From positions 248,001-312,000 of the forward strand of contig JAJFJD010000020.1 of assembly GCA_021774335.1 (NCBI GenBank): 64,000 bases of DNA, in the 5' to 3' direction. The translations under genes and the position numbers were made by a program. The notes below the pieces were generated by a model. That model was not told where the DNA came from. It made no database searches and saw nothing but the letters and a program-made list of their open reading frames with translations. Shown here in pieces: positions 43,303 through 50,570 of this stretch (position 1 is its first letter; each line of letters opens with the position of its first letter). This stretch comes from Alphaproteobacteria bacterium (lineage in GTDB: Bacteria > Pseudomonadota > Alphaproteobacteria > UBA8366).

Positions 43303-44157
43303 CTACCCGAACCGCGCTTCGGCGTTGAGCGACAGGTTACCCTCGCCGTCCGCGGCCCAGAGGGTGGCGCTGTCGCCGCCGTCGCCGGGCTTCCCGGCAA
43401 TGGTGAAGGGTCCGGTATCGAACAGCGGGCGGCCGAAGCGGAAATCGAAACCCGTCATGGGTCGTCCTGCGAATTGCGCCTGGCTCTGTTCGATCAACAT
43501 CATCCCGACCAGCCGGGCGTTCACGATCAGGCCCGGATATTTCTCGACCTCCATCACATAGCGCCGGTCGTAATGGATGCGCGCCGCGTTGAAGGTCAGC
43601 GCGGAGAAGCGGAACAACTGCGTCGGGTCCGGCTCGACCGTCTGCGACCACGCGGCATCGGTCGGCGCGGGCTGCGGTTTCGGCGGCGGGGCATCCGGCT
43701 TGGCCGTCTCGCGGTAGACGATGTCGTGTTCCTCCTCCACGGCAAGGCCGTCCTCCCCGGTCACGGCGTGGTGCACCAACACGAAGACCAGCGCGCCGCT
43801 GCGGCCCTGCTTGGCGGTGATGTTCTTGATCGTCGAAACGCGCTCGATCCGCTCGCCCACGCGAAGCGGCTGATGGAAAGACAACCGCCCGCCGCCCCAC
43901 ATGCGGCGCGGCAAGGGTGCCGGCGGCAGAAAATCGTCGCCACTAGGATGACCCCGCGAGTCCAATTGCGACTGCGGCACCCGGGCATGGAAATACATCC
44001 AATGCGCCCCGGCCGGGGCCGCGTCGCCGGGTTTCAGGACCGGCGGCTCGTGATCCAGCGTCGCCGCCATCCCGGCCAGCGGGGCTGCGGTCACCTGATC
44101 CTCGGCCGTTTCGGTCCGGCCGATCCACTCGTTCAAGGCATCCTGATCCACGGTCAT
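43303..44157 (-). CDS. FAS1-type / MaoC-like dehydratase (mesaconyl-CoA hydratase-like)
   Basis: A 284-residue double-hotdog protein of the MaoC/FAS1_DH type. LSFHQPLRVGERIERVSTIKNI and HDIVYRE in the N-terminal hotdog, and FSALTFNAARIHYDRRYVMEVEKYPGLIVNARLVGMML with the catalytic His in the C-terminal hotdog, match mesaconyl-C4-CoA hydratase and related enzymes of the HTD2/3-hydroxypropionate-type group. It could act on C4 or C5 CoA esters, consistent with a CoA transferase nearby. The ATG at 44157 begins MTVDQDALNEWIG; a longer frame to 44253 overlaps the leader region. Confidence 0.85.
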   Translation of the reverse strand: MTVDQDALNEWIGRTETAEDQVTAAPLAGMAATLDHEPPVLKPGDAAPAGAHWMYFHARVPQSQLDSRGHPSGDDFLPPAPLPRRMWGGGRLSFHQPLRVGERIERVSTIKNITAKQGRSGALVFVLVHHAVTGEDGLAVEEEHDIVYRETAKPDAPPPKPQPAPTDAAWSQTVEPDPTQLFRFSALTFNAARIHYDRRYVMEVEKYPGLIVNARLVGMMLIEQSQAQFAGRPMTGFDFRFGRPLFDTGPFTIAGKPGDGGDSATLWAADGEGNLSLNAEARFG

Positions 44158-44333
44158 ATCCTTATTTTTCCTTGCGTTCCGATCCCGTGCGGGGTTTTCT
44201 GCGCGTTTCGAGAAAGGCGCGGAAATCCTGGGGTTTGCTTTACCAAACGCCAACTATTTCCTGCCAGACCTTCAAATCGCCCGACCAACGACCTAAGTTA
44301 CCACCAACTTCAATAACGAGATCAAGCCACCTC

Positions 44334-45155
44334 ATGACCGACGCCCAACGCAGCGAGCGCAAATCATACGACACAGTGCCCATCCACGACGCGGCCGACT
44401 ACGAAGGCATGCGGGTGGCGGGCCGCCTCGCCGCCGAGGTACTCGACTTCATCACGCCGCATGTGAACCCCGGTGTCTCGACCGGCGAACTCGACCGGCT
44501 ATGCCACGACTATATCTTGGAGCATGAGGCGATCCCCGCGCCGCTGAACTATCGCGGCTTCCCGAAATCGATCTGCACGTCGGTCAATCACGTGGTCTGC
44601 CACGGCATTCCCGACGACAACAAGAAGCTCGGCAACGGCGATATCATCAACATCGACATCACGGTGATCGTAGACGGCTGGCACGGTGATACTAGCCGCA
44701 TGTTCCTTGTCGGAGACAAGGTCGGGGTCAAGGCGCGCAATCTGGTACAGACCACCTATGACGCGATGATGATGGGCATCGACGTGGTACGCCCAGGCGC
44801 TACGTTGGGCGATATCGGACACGCCATCCAATCCTTCGCGGAATCCAAGCGCTACTCCGTCGTGCGTGACTTCTGCGGGCACGGCATTGGCAAGATCTTT
44901 CACTGTGCCCCCAGCATCCTGCATTTCGGCGCGCCCGGCAGGGGCATGACGCTGGAAGAAGGCATGTTCTTCACCGTCGAACCGATGATCAACGCGGGCC
45001 GGTTCGACGTAAAAATCCTGGGCGACGACTGGACCGCGGTCACCAAGGACCGCAGTCTGTCGGCGCAGTTCGAACACACCATCGCCGTCACCGCCGACGG
45101 ATACGAAATCTTCACGCTCTCGCCCGCCGGACACACCGCGCCGCCCTTCACCTAG
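44334..45155 (+). CDS. map: Type I methionine aminopeptidase
   Basis: A 273-residue metallopeptidase. The metal ligands are visible in order: IDITVIVDGWHGDTSR (two Asp), GHGIGKIFH (His), FTVEP (Glu) and QFEHTIAVT (Glu). The upstream HVVCHGIPD contributes the substrate His. It removes the initiator methionine from nascent proteins, an essential cytosolic function. The ATG at 44334 (MTDAQRSERK) fits family length; the frame reaches 44172 but that would overlap the divergent dehydratase promoter. It is 26 bp upstream of radC, so the two are likely cotranscribed. Confidence 0.95.
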   Translation: MTDAQRSERKSYDTVPIHDAADYEGMRVAGRLAAEVLDFITPHVNPGVSTGELDRLCHDYILEHEAIPAPLNYRGFPKSICTSVNHVVCHGIPDDNKKLGNGDIINIDITVIVDGWHGDTSRMFLVGDKVGVKARNLVQTTYDAMMMGIDVVRPGATLGDIGHAIQSFAESKRYSVVRDFCGHGIGKIFHCAPSILHFGAPGRGMTLEEGMFFTVEPMINAGRFDVKILGDDWTAVTKDRSLSAQFEHTIAVTADGYEIFTLSPAGHTAPPFT

Positions 45156-45181
45156 GGCGTTGCGCGGCGGCAGAGGACATC

Positions 45182-45889
45182 ATGCCGCGCACACCGGACG
45201 ACCCCGCGCCCACAAAACGCCCCCATTACCATGGCCACCGCCAACGCCTGCGCGAGCGCTTCGTCGCGACCGGCGGCGATGGCATGCCGGACTACGAACT
45301 CCTCGAACTACTGCTGGCGCAGGCGATCCCGCGCCGCGACGTGAAGCCGCTCGCGAAGGAGTTGCTGGAACAGTTCGGCAGCTTCGCCGGCGTGATCACC
45401 GCCGACCTCGACCGGCTATCGGATGTGAAGGGCATGGGCGAAAGCTCGGCGACAGCGCTCAAGGTCGTGCAGGCCGCCGCGGTCCGGCTATTGCAGCAAC
45501 AGGTGGTCGGACGCGACGTGATCGACAGCTGGGACCGGCTGGTCGACTACTGCACCGCCGCGATGGCGCATGAACCGATCGAGCAACTTCGCCTGCTGTT
45601 CCTCGACCGCAAGAACGTGCTGATTGCCGACGAGGTGCAGCAACAAGGCACCGTCGACCACACGCCGCTCTATACCCGCGAAGTCGTCAAACGCGCGCTC
45701 GAACTCGGCGCGACCGCCCTGATCATCGTGCACAACCACCCGTCCGGCGACGCCACGCCGAGCCAGGGCGACATCCGAATGACCCAGGAATTACGCGAAG
45801 CGCTGGAAAAAATCGGCATCGTGTTGCACGATCACCTGGTGATCGGCCGCCACGGCCACGAAAGCTTCCGCGCGAAAGGATTGTTATGA
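45182..45889 (+). CDS. radC: RadC family JAB-domain protein
   Basis: A 235-residue RadC/JAB1-like metalloprotease-fold protein. The N-terminal helix-hairpin-helix region contains DYELLELLLAQAIPRRDVKPLAKELL, and the C-terminal MPN domain has the metal motif HNHPSGDATPSQGD. Historically linked to DNA repair, though the role is unproven. Its final codons TTA-TGA form the left end of the repeat that borders the A+T-rich islet, so the 3' end is the integration target. The last 28 bases recur at 47853. Confidence 0.95.
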   Translation: MPRTPDDPAPTKRPHYHGHRQRLRERFVATGGDGMPDYELLELLLAQAIPRRDVKPLAKELLEQFGSFAGVITADLDRLSDVKGMGESSATALKVVQAAAVRLLQQQVVGRDVIDSWDRLVDYCTAAMAHEPIEQLRLLFLDRKNVLIADEVQQQGTVDHTPLYTREVVKRALELGATALIIVHNHPSGDATPSQGDIRMTQELREALEKIGIVLHDHLVIGRHGHESFRAKGLL

Positions 45890-45894
45890 GCAAC
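45867..45894 (+). repeat. Left direct repeat (attL-like) at radC 3' end
   Basis: TCCGCGCGAAAGGATTGTTA, continuing TGAGCAAC, spans the last radC codons and the stop. It is identical to 47853-47880. The central TTATGAGCAAC includes both the radC stop and the ATG that in the ancestor would start ridA. Confidence 0.85.
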
Positions 45895-46052
45895 TCCGAA
45901 TCGAAGAATCGGGGCAACACGTTAAGCATGATCGCCACCGCAGTCCGAACTTGTTCAACGGTCTCCCTAACTCTTAACTAGAGTGTCACAGCTTTGAGCT
46001 AATAGAACCCACCACATTTCACAATATTATTAATGAGTTGAAACTATAGTTA

Positions 46053-46526
46053 CTAATTCCCAGCCATACGGAGATTGAAGGGCTTTGACGAAGTGTCCTC
46101 CCCTTCAGCTTCAAAATCTGTGATTAATTTGGCAACTGACTGCAAAACGAATCGCTCGCTATCGTCATCTCCGTAAGGGGCGGCGTCGAACTTCTGTTGT
46201 GCTGCGCGGCGAACCGACTCACGACCAACAGTGGCGGTTTTGGCGTCTAGATCAGGCTGTTGTTCAATTTGCTTCGCCAACTCGCCCGCCATCGCAGACA
46301 TCGTTCTTTGTCTATCTATTTTAGCCATTATTTCAATGATTTGCGGAAACCCCTCTACCCCAATCTCTGCATTGACATCTGTTGTGCCACCACCCTTTGA
46401 ACTCATAGAAAACAGTAATCTTATGCAATTGTTTCCGGTCTCCAAAGTCGCTTGTTCGGTTTCAAGCCTGTAAGTACGAGCGGTGCGACCGCCGCGATAA
46501 ATTTTTGCGTCATTTAATTTTGTCAT
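46053..46526 (-). CDS. Hypothetical protein inside the radC islet
   Basis: A 157-residue protein starting MTKLNDAKIYRGGRTART at the ATG at 46526. The N-terminal third has a beta-rich look and the C-terminal half is predicted helical (DLDAKTATVGRESVRRAAQQKFD; cited in part). No motif recognised. Codon use and composition are less G+C-rich than the flanking genes, consistent with foreign origin. It is the only gene in the left half of the islet. A role in immunity or in the element's maintenance is only speculation. Confidence 0.55.
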   Translation of the reverse strand: MTKLNDAKIYRGGRTARTYRLETEQATLETGNNCIRLLFSMSSKGGGTTDVNAEIGVEGFPQIIEIMAKIDRQRTMSAMAGELAKQIEQQPDLDAKTATVGRESVRRAAQQKFDAAPYGDDDSERFVLQSVAKLITDFEAEGEDTSSKPFNLRMAGN

Positions 46527-46838
46527 GTTGGCGCTCCAGGGTTCGAAACCCAAAAATGCTTCGATACAAAGAGATCGGTAATTACAATCACATTGTAGCG
46601 CGAAAAATTAACTATTCCATCTAATTTTTTAAGATATTGATATATAATATAAAAATTAATATATGGTCATGCGCGAAAAGGAAAATTCATACAACTTATG
46701 AATTTTATCGGTACGGCGGTATCGATGGCCGAGGCCGCTGCTACACCATCTGATCTCGCTCATGGCTCCCGCAAGTTCTCGCGCATCCTTCTGGGGGATC
46801 TCGGCATCCACCGCCACGGCGTACTCCGTGAACAGCCC

Positions 46839-46952
46839 AGCCGAGGCGACATCAAATGACCAAGGAGTTGCACAACGCGCTGCACGGTCACCTAGTCATT
46901 AGCCGCCACGGGCAGGTGAGCTTCCGCGCGAATGGATTATTATGATCAATGG
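46839..46952 (+). pseudogene. Decayed and diverged radC 3' remnant with third repeat copy
   Basis: Aligns by eye with radC 45761-45896, including the final SFRA-GLL codons. A 29-residue frame (46856-46945) reads MTKELHNALHGHLVIS, then RHGQVSFRANGLL, against MTQELREAL...HLVIGRHGHESFRAKGLL in RadC, with about seven codons missing. The divergence is larger than expected for a recent duplication, so it was probably brought in by an element that had excised from another radC allele. It also contains the third copy of the 28-bp repeat (46923-46950, 24 of 28 matching). Confidence 0.7.
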
Positions 46953-46977
46953 AGTCACCACCAATAATCGCAGCGTC

Positions 46978-47817
46978 TCATTGATCGACCGGAATTCCTT
47001 CACAAGCGCAAACGAAATCATATCCAAGTGGCGTCAAGACGGCTCCTACAGAAAAATATTCTTTGTCTTGATCGTCTTCCTTACGCCTGTCCGAAGCAAT
47101 CACAACAAGATTCTGACGAGCTAGAATTTCAAGTGACTGTATATTTTGTTGCCGGATAGTCGTGCTGTAGCTCGAAGATACTGCAATTGCTTTTTCGAGG
47201 TCGTGCCTGCTGCCACCCATAATAAAGAAACTATTGCTCGACTGATCATCAGATACCTTAATTGGGCCACTGTTCCAGTAGGTACCTTGGTCATAGATGG
47301 TTAGCAACGCATCGAGCTTATCAAAATCCTTATCCGCCACTTGTTTATGCATCGCCCTCAATAATTTGGCCTCCTGTGGCCCTATCTGCGAGAGGATATC
47401 CACAAAAGCCGGATGACTGTGGTCATAGTTTGTAGCCGCGGACACAAGCAGATTCGCCCAGAGATCGGTTAATTCGCTTTCTTCGTCCTCAAGAGAACAT
47501 CTTTCAATAAACGGAACAGCAAACTTAAGCGGTACCGGTCTTAACTGCAGGCCCCGTTTTTCGGCAAACTGTTGTGCTTTCTGCATTATTAGTGCCACCG
47601 TCGTGTAACGCATGATGCGAACAACGTCGGATAACCACTCTCCTCCTTCAGCTAACGCGCCGAATACGCTGTGCATGAATGGGCCGACTTTATCCAAAGA
47701 CTCTTTGGGAATCGGTATCGACAGGTTTTCAATAAGACTGATTCGCGTGTTCCCGTTATCATCGTCGGTGCCCAAAGTCTGCCCTCCTATGTCGCTCGTA
47801 AGATATATGTACAGCAA
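46978..47817 (-). CDS. DUF4393 / Abi-alpha-like protein (putative phage defence)
   Basis: A 279-residue protein whose central part matches the DUF4393 (abortive infection alpha) family: QLRPVPLKFAVPFIERCS, the WANLLVSAATN segment, and HPAFVDILSQIGPQEAKLLRAM. The arrangement of a helical N-terminus, this core and a more variable C-terminus with a basic strand (ARQNLVVIASDRR) is typical. No nuclease motif is evident. Proteins of this family have been proposed to act in phage abortive infection, so I infer a defence role. It is in the lower-G+C islet at the radC end. Confidence 0.75.
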   Translation of the reverse strand: MLYIYLTSDIGGQTLGTDDDNGNTRISLIENLSIPIPKESLDKVGPFMHSVFGALAEGGEWLSDVVRIMRYTTVALIMQKAQQFAEKRGLQLRPVPLKFAVPFIERCSLEDEESELTDLWANLLVSAATNYDHSHPAFVDILSQIGPQEAKLLRAMHKQVADKDFDKLDALLTIYDQGTYWNSGPIKVSDDQSSNSFFIMGGSRHDLEKAIAVSSSYSTTIRQQNIQSLEILARQNLVVIASDRRKEDDQDKEYFSVGAVLTPLGYDFVCACEGIPVDQ

Positions 47818-47852
47818 GGGTACAAATCCATATTCGACTCAACGCATAGACC

Positions 47853-47880
47853 TCCGCGCGAAAGGATTGTTATGAGCAAC
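47853..47880 (+). repeat. Right direct repeat (attR-like) at ridA start
   Basis: Second copy of the 28-bp repeat. It overlaps the first codons of ridA (ATG at 47872). Its identity to the left copy suggests recent insertion or strong constraint, because both copies lie in functional junctions. Confidence 0.85.
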
Positions 47881-48291
47881 GGAACCGCGAATAAGAAACG
47901 CCGTGTCTTCAGCGAGCATGTGGGCGAGCCGCCCGAAGGCACCTGGTCGAACTGCCTCGTCGTCGGCGATCAGGTCTCGATCGCGGGGATGACCGCGCGC
48001 GGCGCGTCCTTCGATGGCGACATGGGCGACAGCGACGCCTACGAGCAAGCGAAGGCGATCTTCCAGAAGATCAAGCATCTGATGGAGGCCGCCGACGGCT
48101 CGATGGACGACCTGACGAAGATCGTCGTCTACCTGACCGATATCGACGAGCGCGATGCGGTTTGGAAGGCGCGGCGCGAATTCTTCACCGAACCTTTCCC
48201 GGTCTCGACCCTGTTCGAGGTGAGCAAGCTGGTCCGCCCGGAAATGAAGGTGGAGGTCGACGCGCTCGGCACCCTCGGCTGCAGCGGCTGA
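47872..48291 (+). CDS. RidA family (YjgF/YER057c/UK114) protein
   Basis: A 139-residue RidA-like protein. It starts MSNGTANKKRRVFSEH at the ATG within the right repeat. The family core is visible: GDQVSIAGMTARGASFDGD, then FQKIKHLMEAADGSMDDLTKIVVYLTDIDERDAVWKARREFF and the closing RPEMKVEVDAL, where the arginine is the catalytic residue of enamine/imine deaminases. In most relatives it follows upstream genes closely; here the islet separates it from radC. Without the islet the ATG would overlap the radC stop. Confidence 0.85.
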   Translation: MSNGTANKKRRVFSEHVGEPPEGTWSNCLVVGDQVSIAGMTARGASFDGDMGDSDAYEQAKAIFQKIKHLMEAADGSMDDLTKIVVYLTDIDERDAVWKARREFFTEPFPVSTLFEVSKLVRPEMKVEVDALGTLGCSG

Positions 48292-48298
48292 CTGCGTC

Positions 48299-49366
48299 CT
48301 AAAGCTTCGACAACACGTCGCGCGTTTCCGCGACCAGCGTTTCGATCAACTCGGCGGCGGGCATCGCCCGGTTCATCGCCATCGCCTGTCCCGCATACAT
48401 CGCCTGGAAGTCCGGCGTGTCCTGCGATCCACCCGCCGTGCGCAAAGGGGCGACCAGGCTGTAATGCACTGGGAAGGGCGGCGCGTCGTGTTCCAAGTCG
48501 GCCAACTCGTTGTAGAGCCGGTTGCGCACCAGCCGCGCCGGCCGCCCCGACGACAGCGCCGTCACCATCGTGTCTTCGGCTTGGCCTTCCAGTATTTGCT
48601 TCTGCCAGACCGCGTGCACCGAGGCCTCCGGACAGGTCAGAAACGCCGTGCCCATCTGCACCCCGCTCGCCCCCAGCGCCAGTGCCGCCGCGATACCGCG
48701 CCCATCGGCGATGCCGCCGGCCGCAATCACCGGCACATCGACCGCATCGACCACTTGCGGCACCAGCGGGAAGGTCGAAACCGTGCCCGTCTCCATCGGC
48801 CCGGCGAAGGTGCCGCGATGGCCACCCGCCTCGTAACCCTGCGCAATGATCGCGTCCATGCCGGATGATTCCAGCAGCTTTGCCTCCGCCACCGTGGTGG
48901 CGCTCGCGATCAGGATGACCCCAGCTTCCTTCAACGCCTGCACCGCCGCGTCGTCGGGCAGGCCGAAATGAAAGCTGATCACCGGCGGCCGCAAGTCCAG
49001 CATCGTTTCGAGGATGGCGTCGTCGAAGCCGGCATAGGGCACGGTCGCCTGGGGTACCTCCCCGATGCCCAATTCCTTGTAATAGGGCGCCAGGCGTTCC
49101 CGCATCTCCTCCGCTGCGGCCGGGTCGAGGTTCGGCTCTTCATGGGCAAAGAAATTCAAGTTGAACGGCCGGTTGGTCGCCTTGCGGATATCGGCGTTGA
49201 TCGCGCGCAGCCCGTCCGGCGTCTGCCGCGCGCAGCCGAGCGAGCCGAGCCCGCCGGCATTCGACACCGCGCCAACCAGCGCCGGCGTGGTCGATCCGGC
49301 CATCGGCGCCTGCACGATCGGATGATCGATACCGAGCAGATCCAGCAAGTCGGTCTTGGGCCACAT
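48299..49366 (-). CDS. Nitronate monooxygenase (2-nitropropane dioxygenase) family protein
   Basis: A 355-residue FMN TIM-barrel protein. HPIVQAPMAGSTTPALVGAVSNAGGLGSLG is the characteristic N-terminus, and GYEAGGHRGTFAG and VIAAGGIADGRGIAAALALGASGVQMGTAFL match the FMN phosphate-binding end of the barrel (cited in parts). Family members oxidise propionate 3-nitronate and similar nitronates. The ATG at 49366 has GAGGA eight bases upstream. It follows RidA convergently with a 7-bp gap. Confidence 0.85.
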   Translation of the reverse strand: MWPKTDLLDLLGIDHPIVQAPMAGSTTPALVGAVSNAGGLGSLGCARQTPDGLRAINADIRKATNRPFNLNFFAHEEPNLDPAAAEEMRERLAPYYKELGIGEVPQATVPYAGFDDAILETMLDLRPPVISFHFGLPDDAAVQALKEAGVILIASATTVAEAKLLESSGMDAIIAQGYEAGGHRGTFAGPMETGTVSTFPLVPQVVDAVDVPVIAAGGIADGRGIAAALALGASGVQMGTAFLTCPEASVHAVWQKQILEGQAEDTMVTALSSGRPARLVRNRLYNELADLEHDAPPFPVHYSLVAPLRTAGGSQDTPDFQAMYAGQAMAMNRAMPAAELIETLVAETRDVLSKL

Positions 49367-49506
49367 GATGGTGTTCCTCAACTGTGTTCGGGCCAACGCC
49401 GCAGCACCCCCGTCGCGAGCAAGGCTAAGCGGCGGGGCGGCGCATGGAAAACGTTTTTATTCGATAGCGACTATCTGCCCGGCAGATATCCGCGGCCGAA
49501 CAGCGC

Positions 49507-50388
49507 TCAGTCTTTCAGGAAGTCTCGCACCAGCTTCAAAAACACGTCGAGCTGATCGTGATGCACCCAATGCCCGGCGCCGCTCACCTCTTCCACGGTG
49601 ACGTTGTTGAACAGGTCGGCGCGGCCATCGGTGCGCGGGTCGGTCGCCCAACTGTCGGTGCCGTGGATCAACAGGGTCGGACAGGTGATCCCACCCCATA
49701 GCTCCTTGGTCGCCGAGCCGGGCATGGTGAAGGGTGGCGTCGCACGGGTGTAGTTGTCGTATTTCCAGCTATAGGTGCCGTCCTCGTTCTGGTTGACGCC
49801 GTGGATCGTGAGATGGCGCGCCTGCTCGGGCGTCAGGTGCGGGTTCGCTTCCTGCATCCGCTGCCACGCCTCTTCCAGCGTCTTATAGCGGCGCGGCACC
49901 CGGCCGGCGAGGTTGCGGAGTTGATCGACCCAACGCACCACCCGGCCCTGGGCGGTCAGGTCGGCGTCTTCCTTCTCGCGGTCCGGCGGCGGGCCGACGC
50001 CTTCGATGGCGATGACCTTCTTCACATTGTCCGGATACAGGCCCGAATAGCGCAGGCTAATCGCCCCGCCGAGCGAATGGCCGATGATGGTGAGCGGCGT
50101 CTGCTGCGTCTGGTGCACGAGCTGCGCGATGTCGAAAACATATTCCGAGATCGAATAGCTGCCGCCGAGCATCCATTGGGAATCCCCGTGGCCGCGCAGA
50201 TCCGGTGCGATGATGTGATAGTCGTGGCGCAGCGCTTCGGCGACCCAGTCCCAGTTCCGGCAATGGTCGCGTCCGCCATGCACCAGCAGCAGTGGCGGCG
50301 CATCGGCATTGCCCCAGTCGACATAATGCAGCCGCAGCCGTTGCGAGAAATAGCTGTGCGAGGTGGGGCCGTGGACAGGTTCCGACAT
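49507..50388 (-). CDS. Alpha/beta hydrolase
   Basis: A 293-residue serine hydrolase. LLVHGGRDHCRNWD and APDLRGHGDS are followed by the nucleophile elbow GHSLGGA (Ser in GxSxG), then the acid in HGTDSW and the His in VSGAGHWVHHDQ. The family covers esterases, haloperoxidases and C-C hydrolases; substrate unknown. It stands between nitronate monooxygenase and the molybdoenzyme, both of which are on other transcripts. Confidence 0.85.
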   Translation of the reverse strand: MSEPVHGPTSHSYFSQRLRLHYVDWGNADAPPLLLVHGGRDHCRNWDWVAEALRHDYHIIAPDLRGHGDSQWMLGGSYSISEYVFDIAQLVHQTQQTPLTIIGHSLGGAISLRYSGLYPDNVKKVIAIEGVGPPPDREKEDADLTAQGRVVRWVDQLRNLAGRVPRRYKTLEEAWQRMQEANPHLTPEQARHLTIHGVNQNEDGTYSWKYDNYTRATPPFTMPGSATKELWGGITCPTLLIHGTDSWATDPRTDGRADLFNNVTVEEVSGAGHWVHHDQLDVFLKLVRDFLKD

Positions 50389-50570
50389 GGCGCAGGGCCT
50401 CCTTAGTCTTGCCGTGGCGTGCTATGAACCAGGGCACTGAATAATGGCCGTTCTCATACACCCTCGCGGCCGGTCTGGCGAGACATCCGTTTTTCGGGTA
50501 TCACAGGACACCGGAATTGCCCGGCCTACCCAGGCCGCCGTAACCACCCCTGCGCAAAGGATTTTGAGGC

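Larger units (their letters stand above)
45867..47880. mobile_element. Small genomic islet at the radC 3' end bordered by a 28-bp direct repeat
   Basis: The 28-bp direct repeat copies are 45867-45894 and 47853-47880, identical by eye. The enclosed sequence is visibly lower in G+C than both flanks and carries two unrelated genes on the reverse strand: an unknown one and a DUF4393/Abi-alpha-like one. A third, diverged copy (24 of 28 matching) plus a radC 3' remnant lies at 46839-46952. Removing 1986 bp (one repeat plus interior) recreates radC overlapping ridA by ATGA. No integrase or transposase is inside, so mobilisation would need a helper in trans, or the element is a degraded remnant. Confidence 0.8.

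Noticed and set aside
46700-46838. G+C-rich patch inside the islet as a transposase or integrase remnant
   Set aside because: Translations of both strands gave no recognisable recombinase motif, so only the radC-like part from 46839 is annotated.
46942-47124. 60-codon forward frame that begins just after the radC remnant stop
   Set aside because: It starts at the place where the third repeat copy would place a ridA-like ATG, but the translation has no RidA resemblance and lies antisense to the DUF4393 gene.
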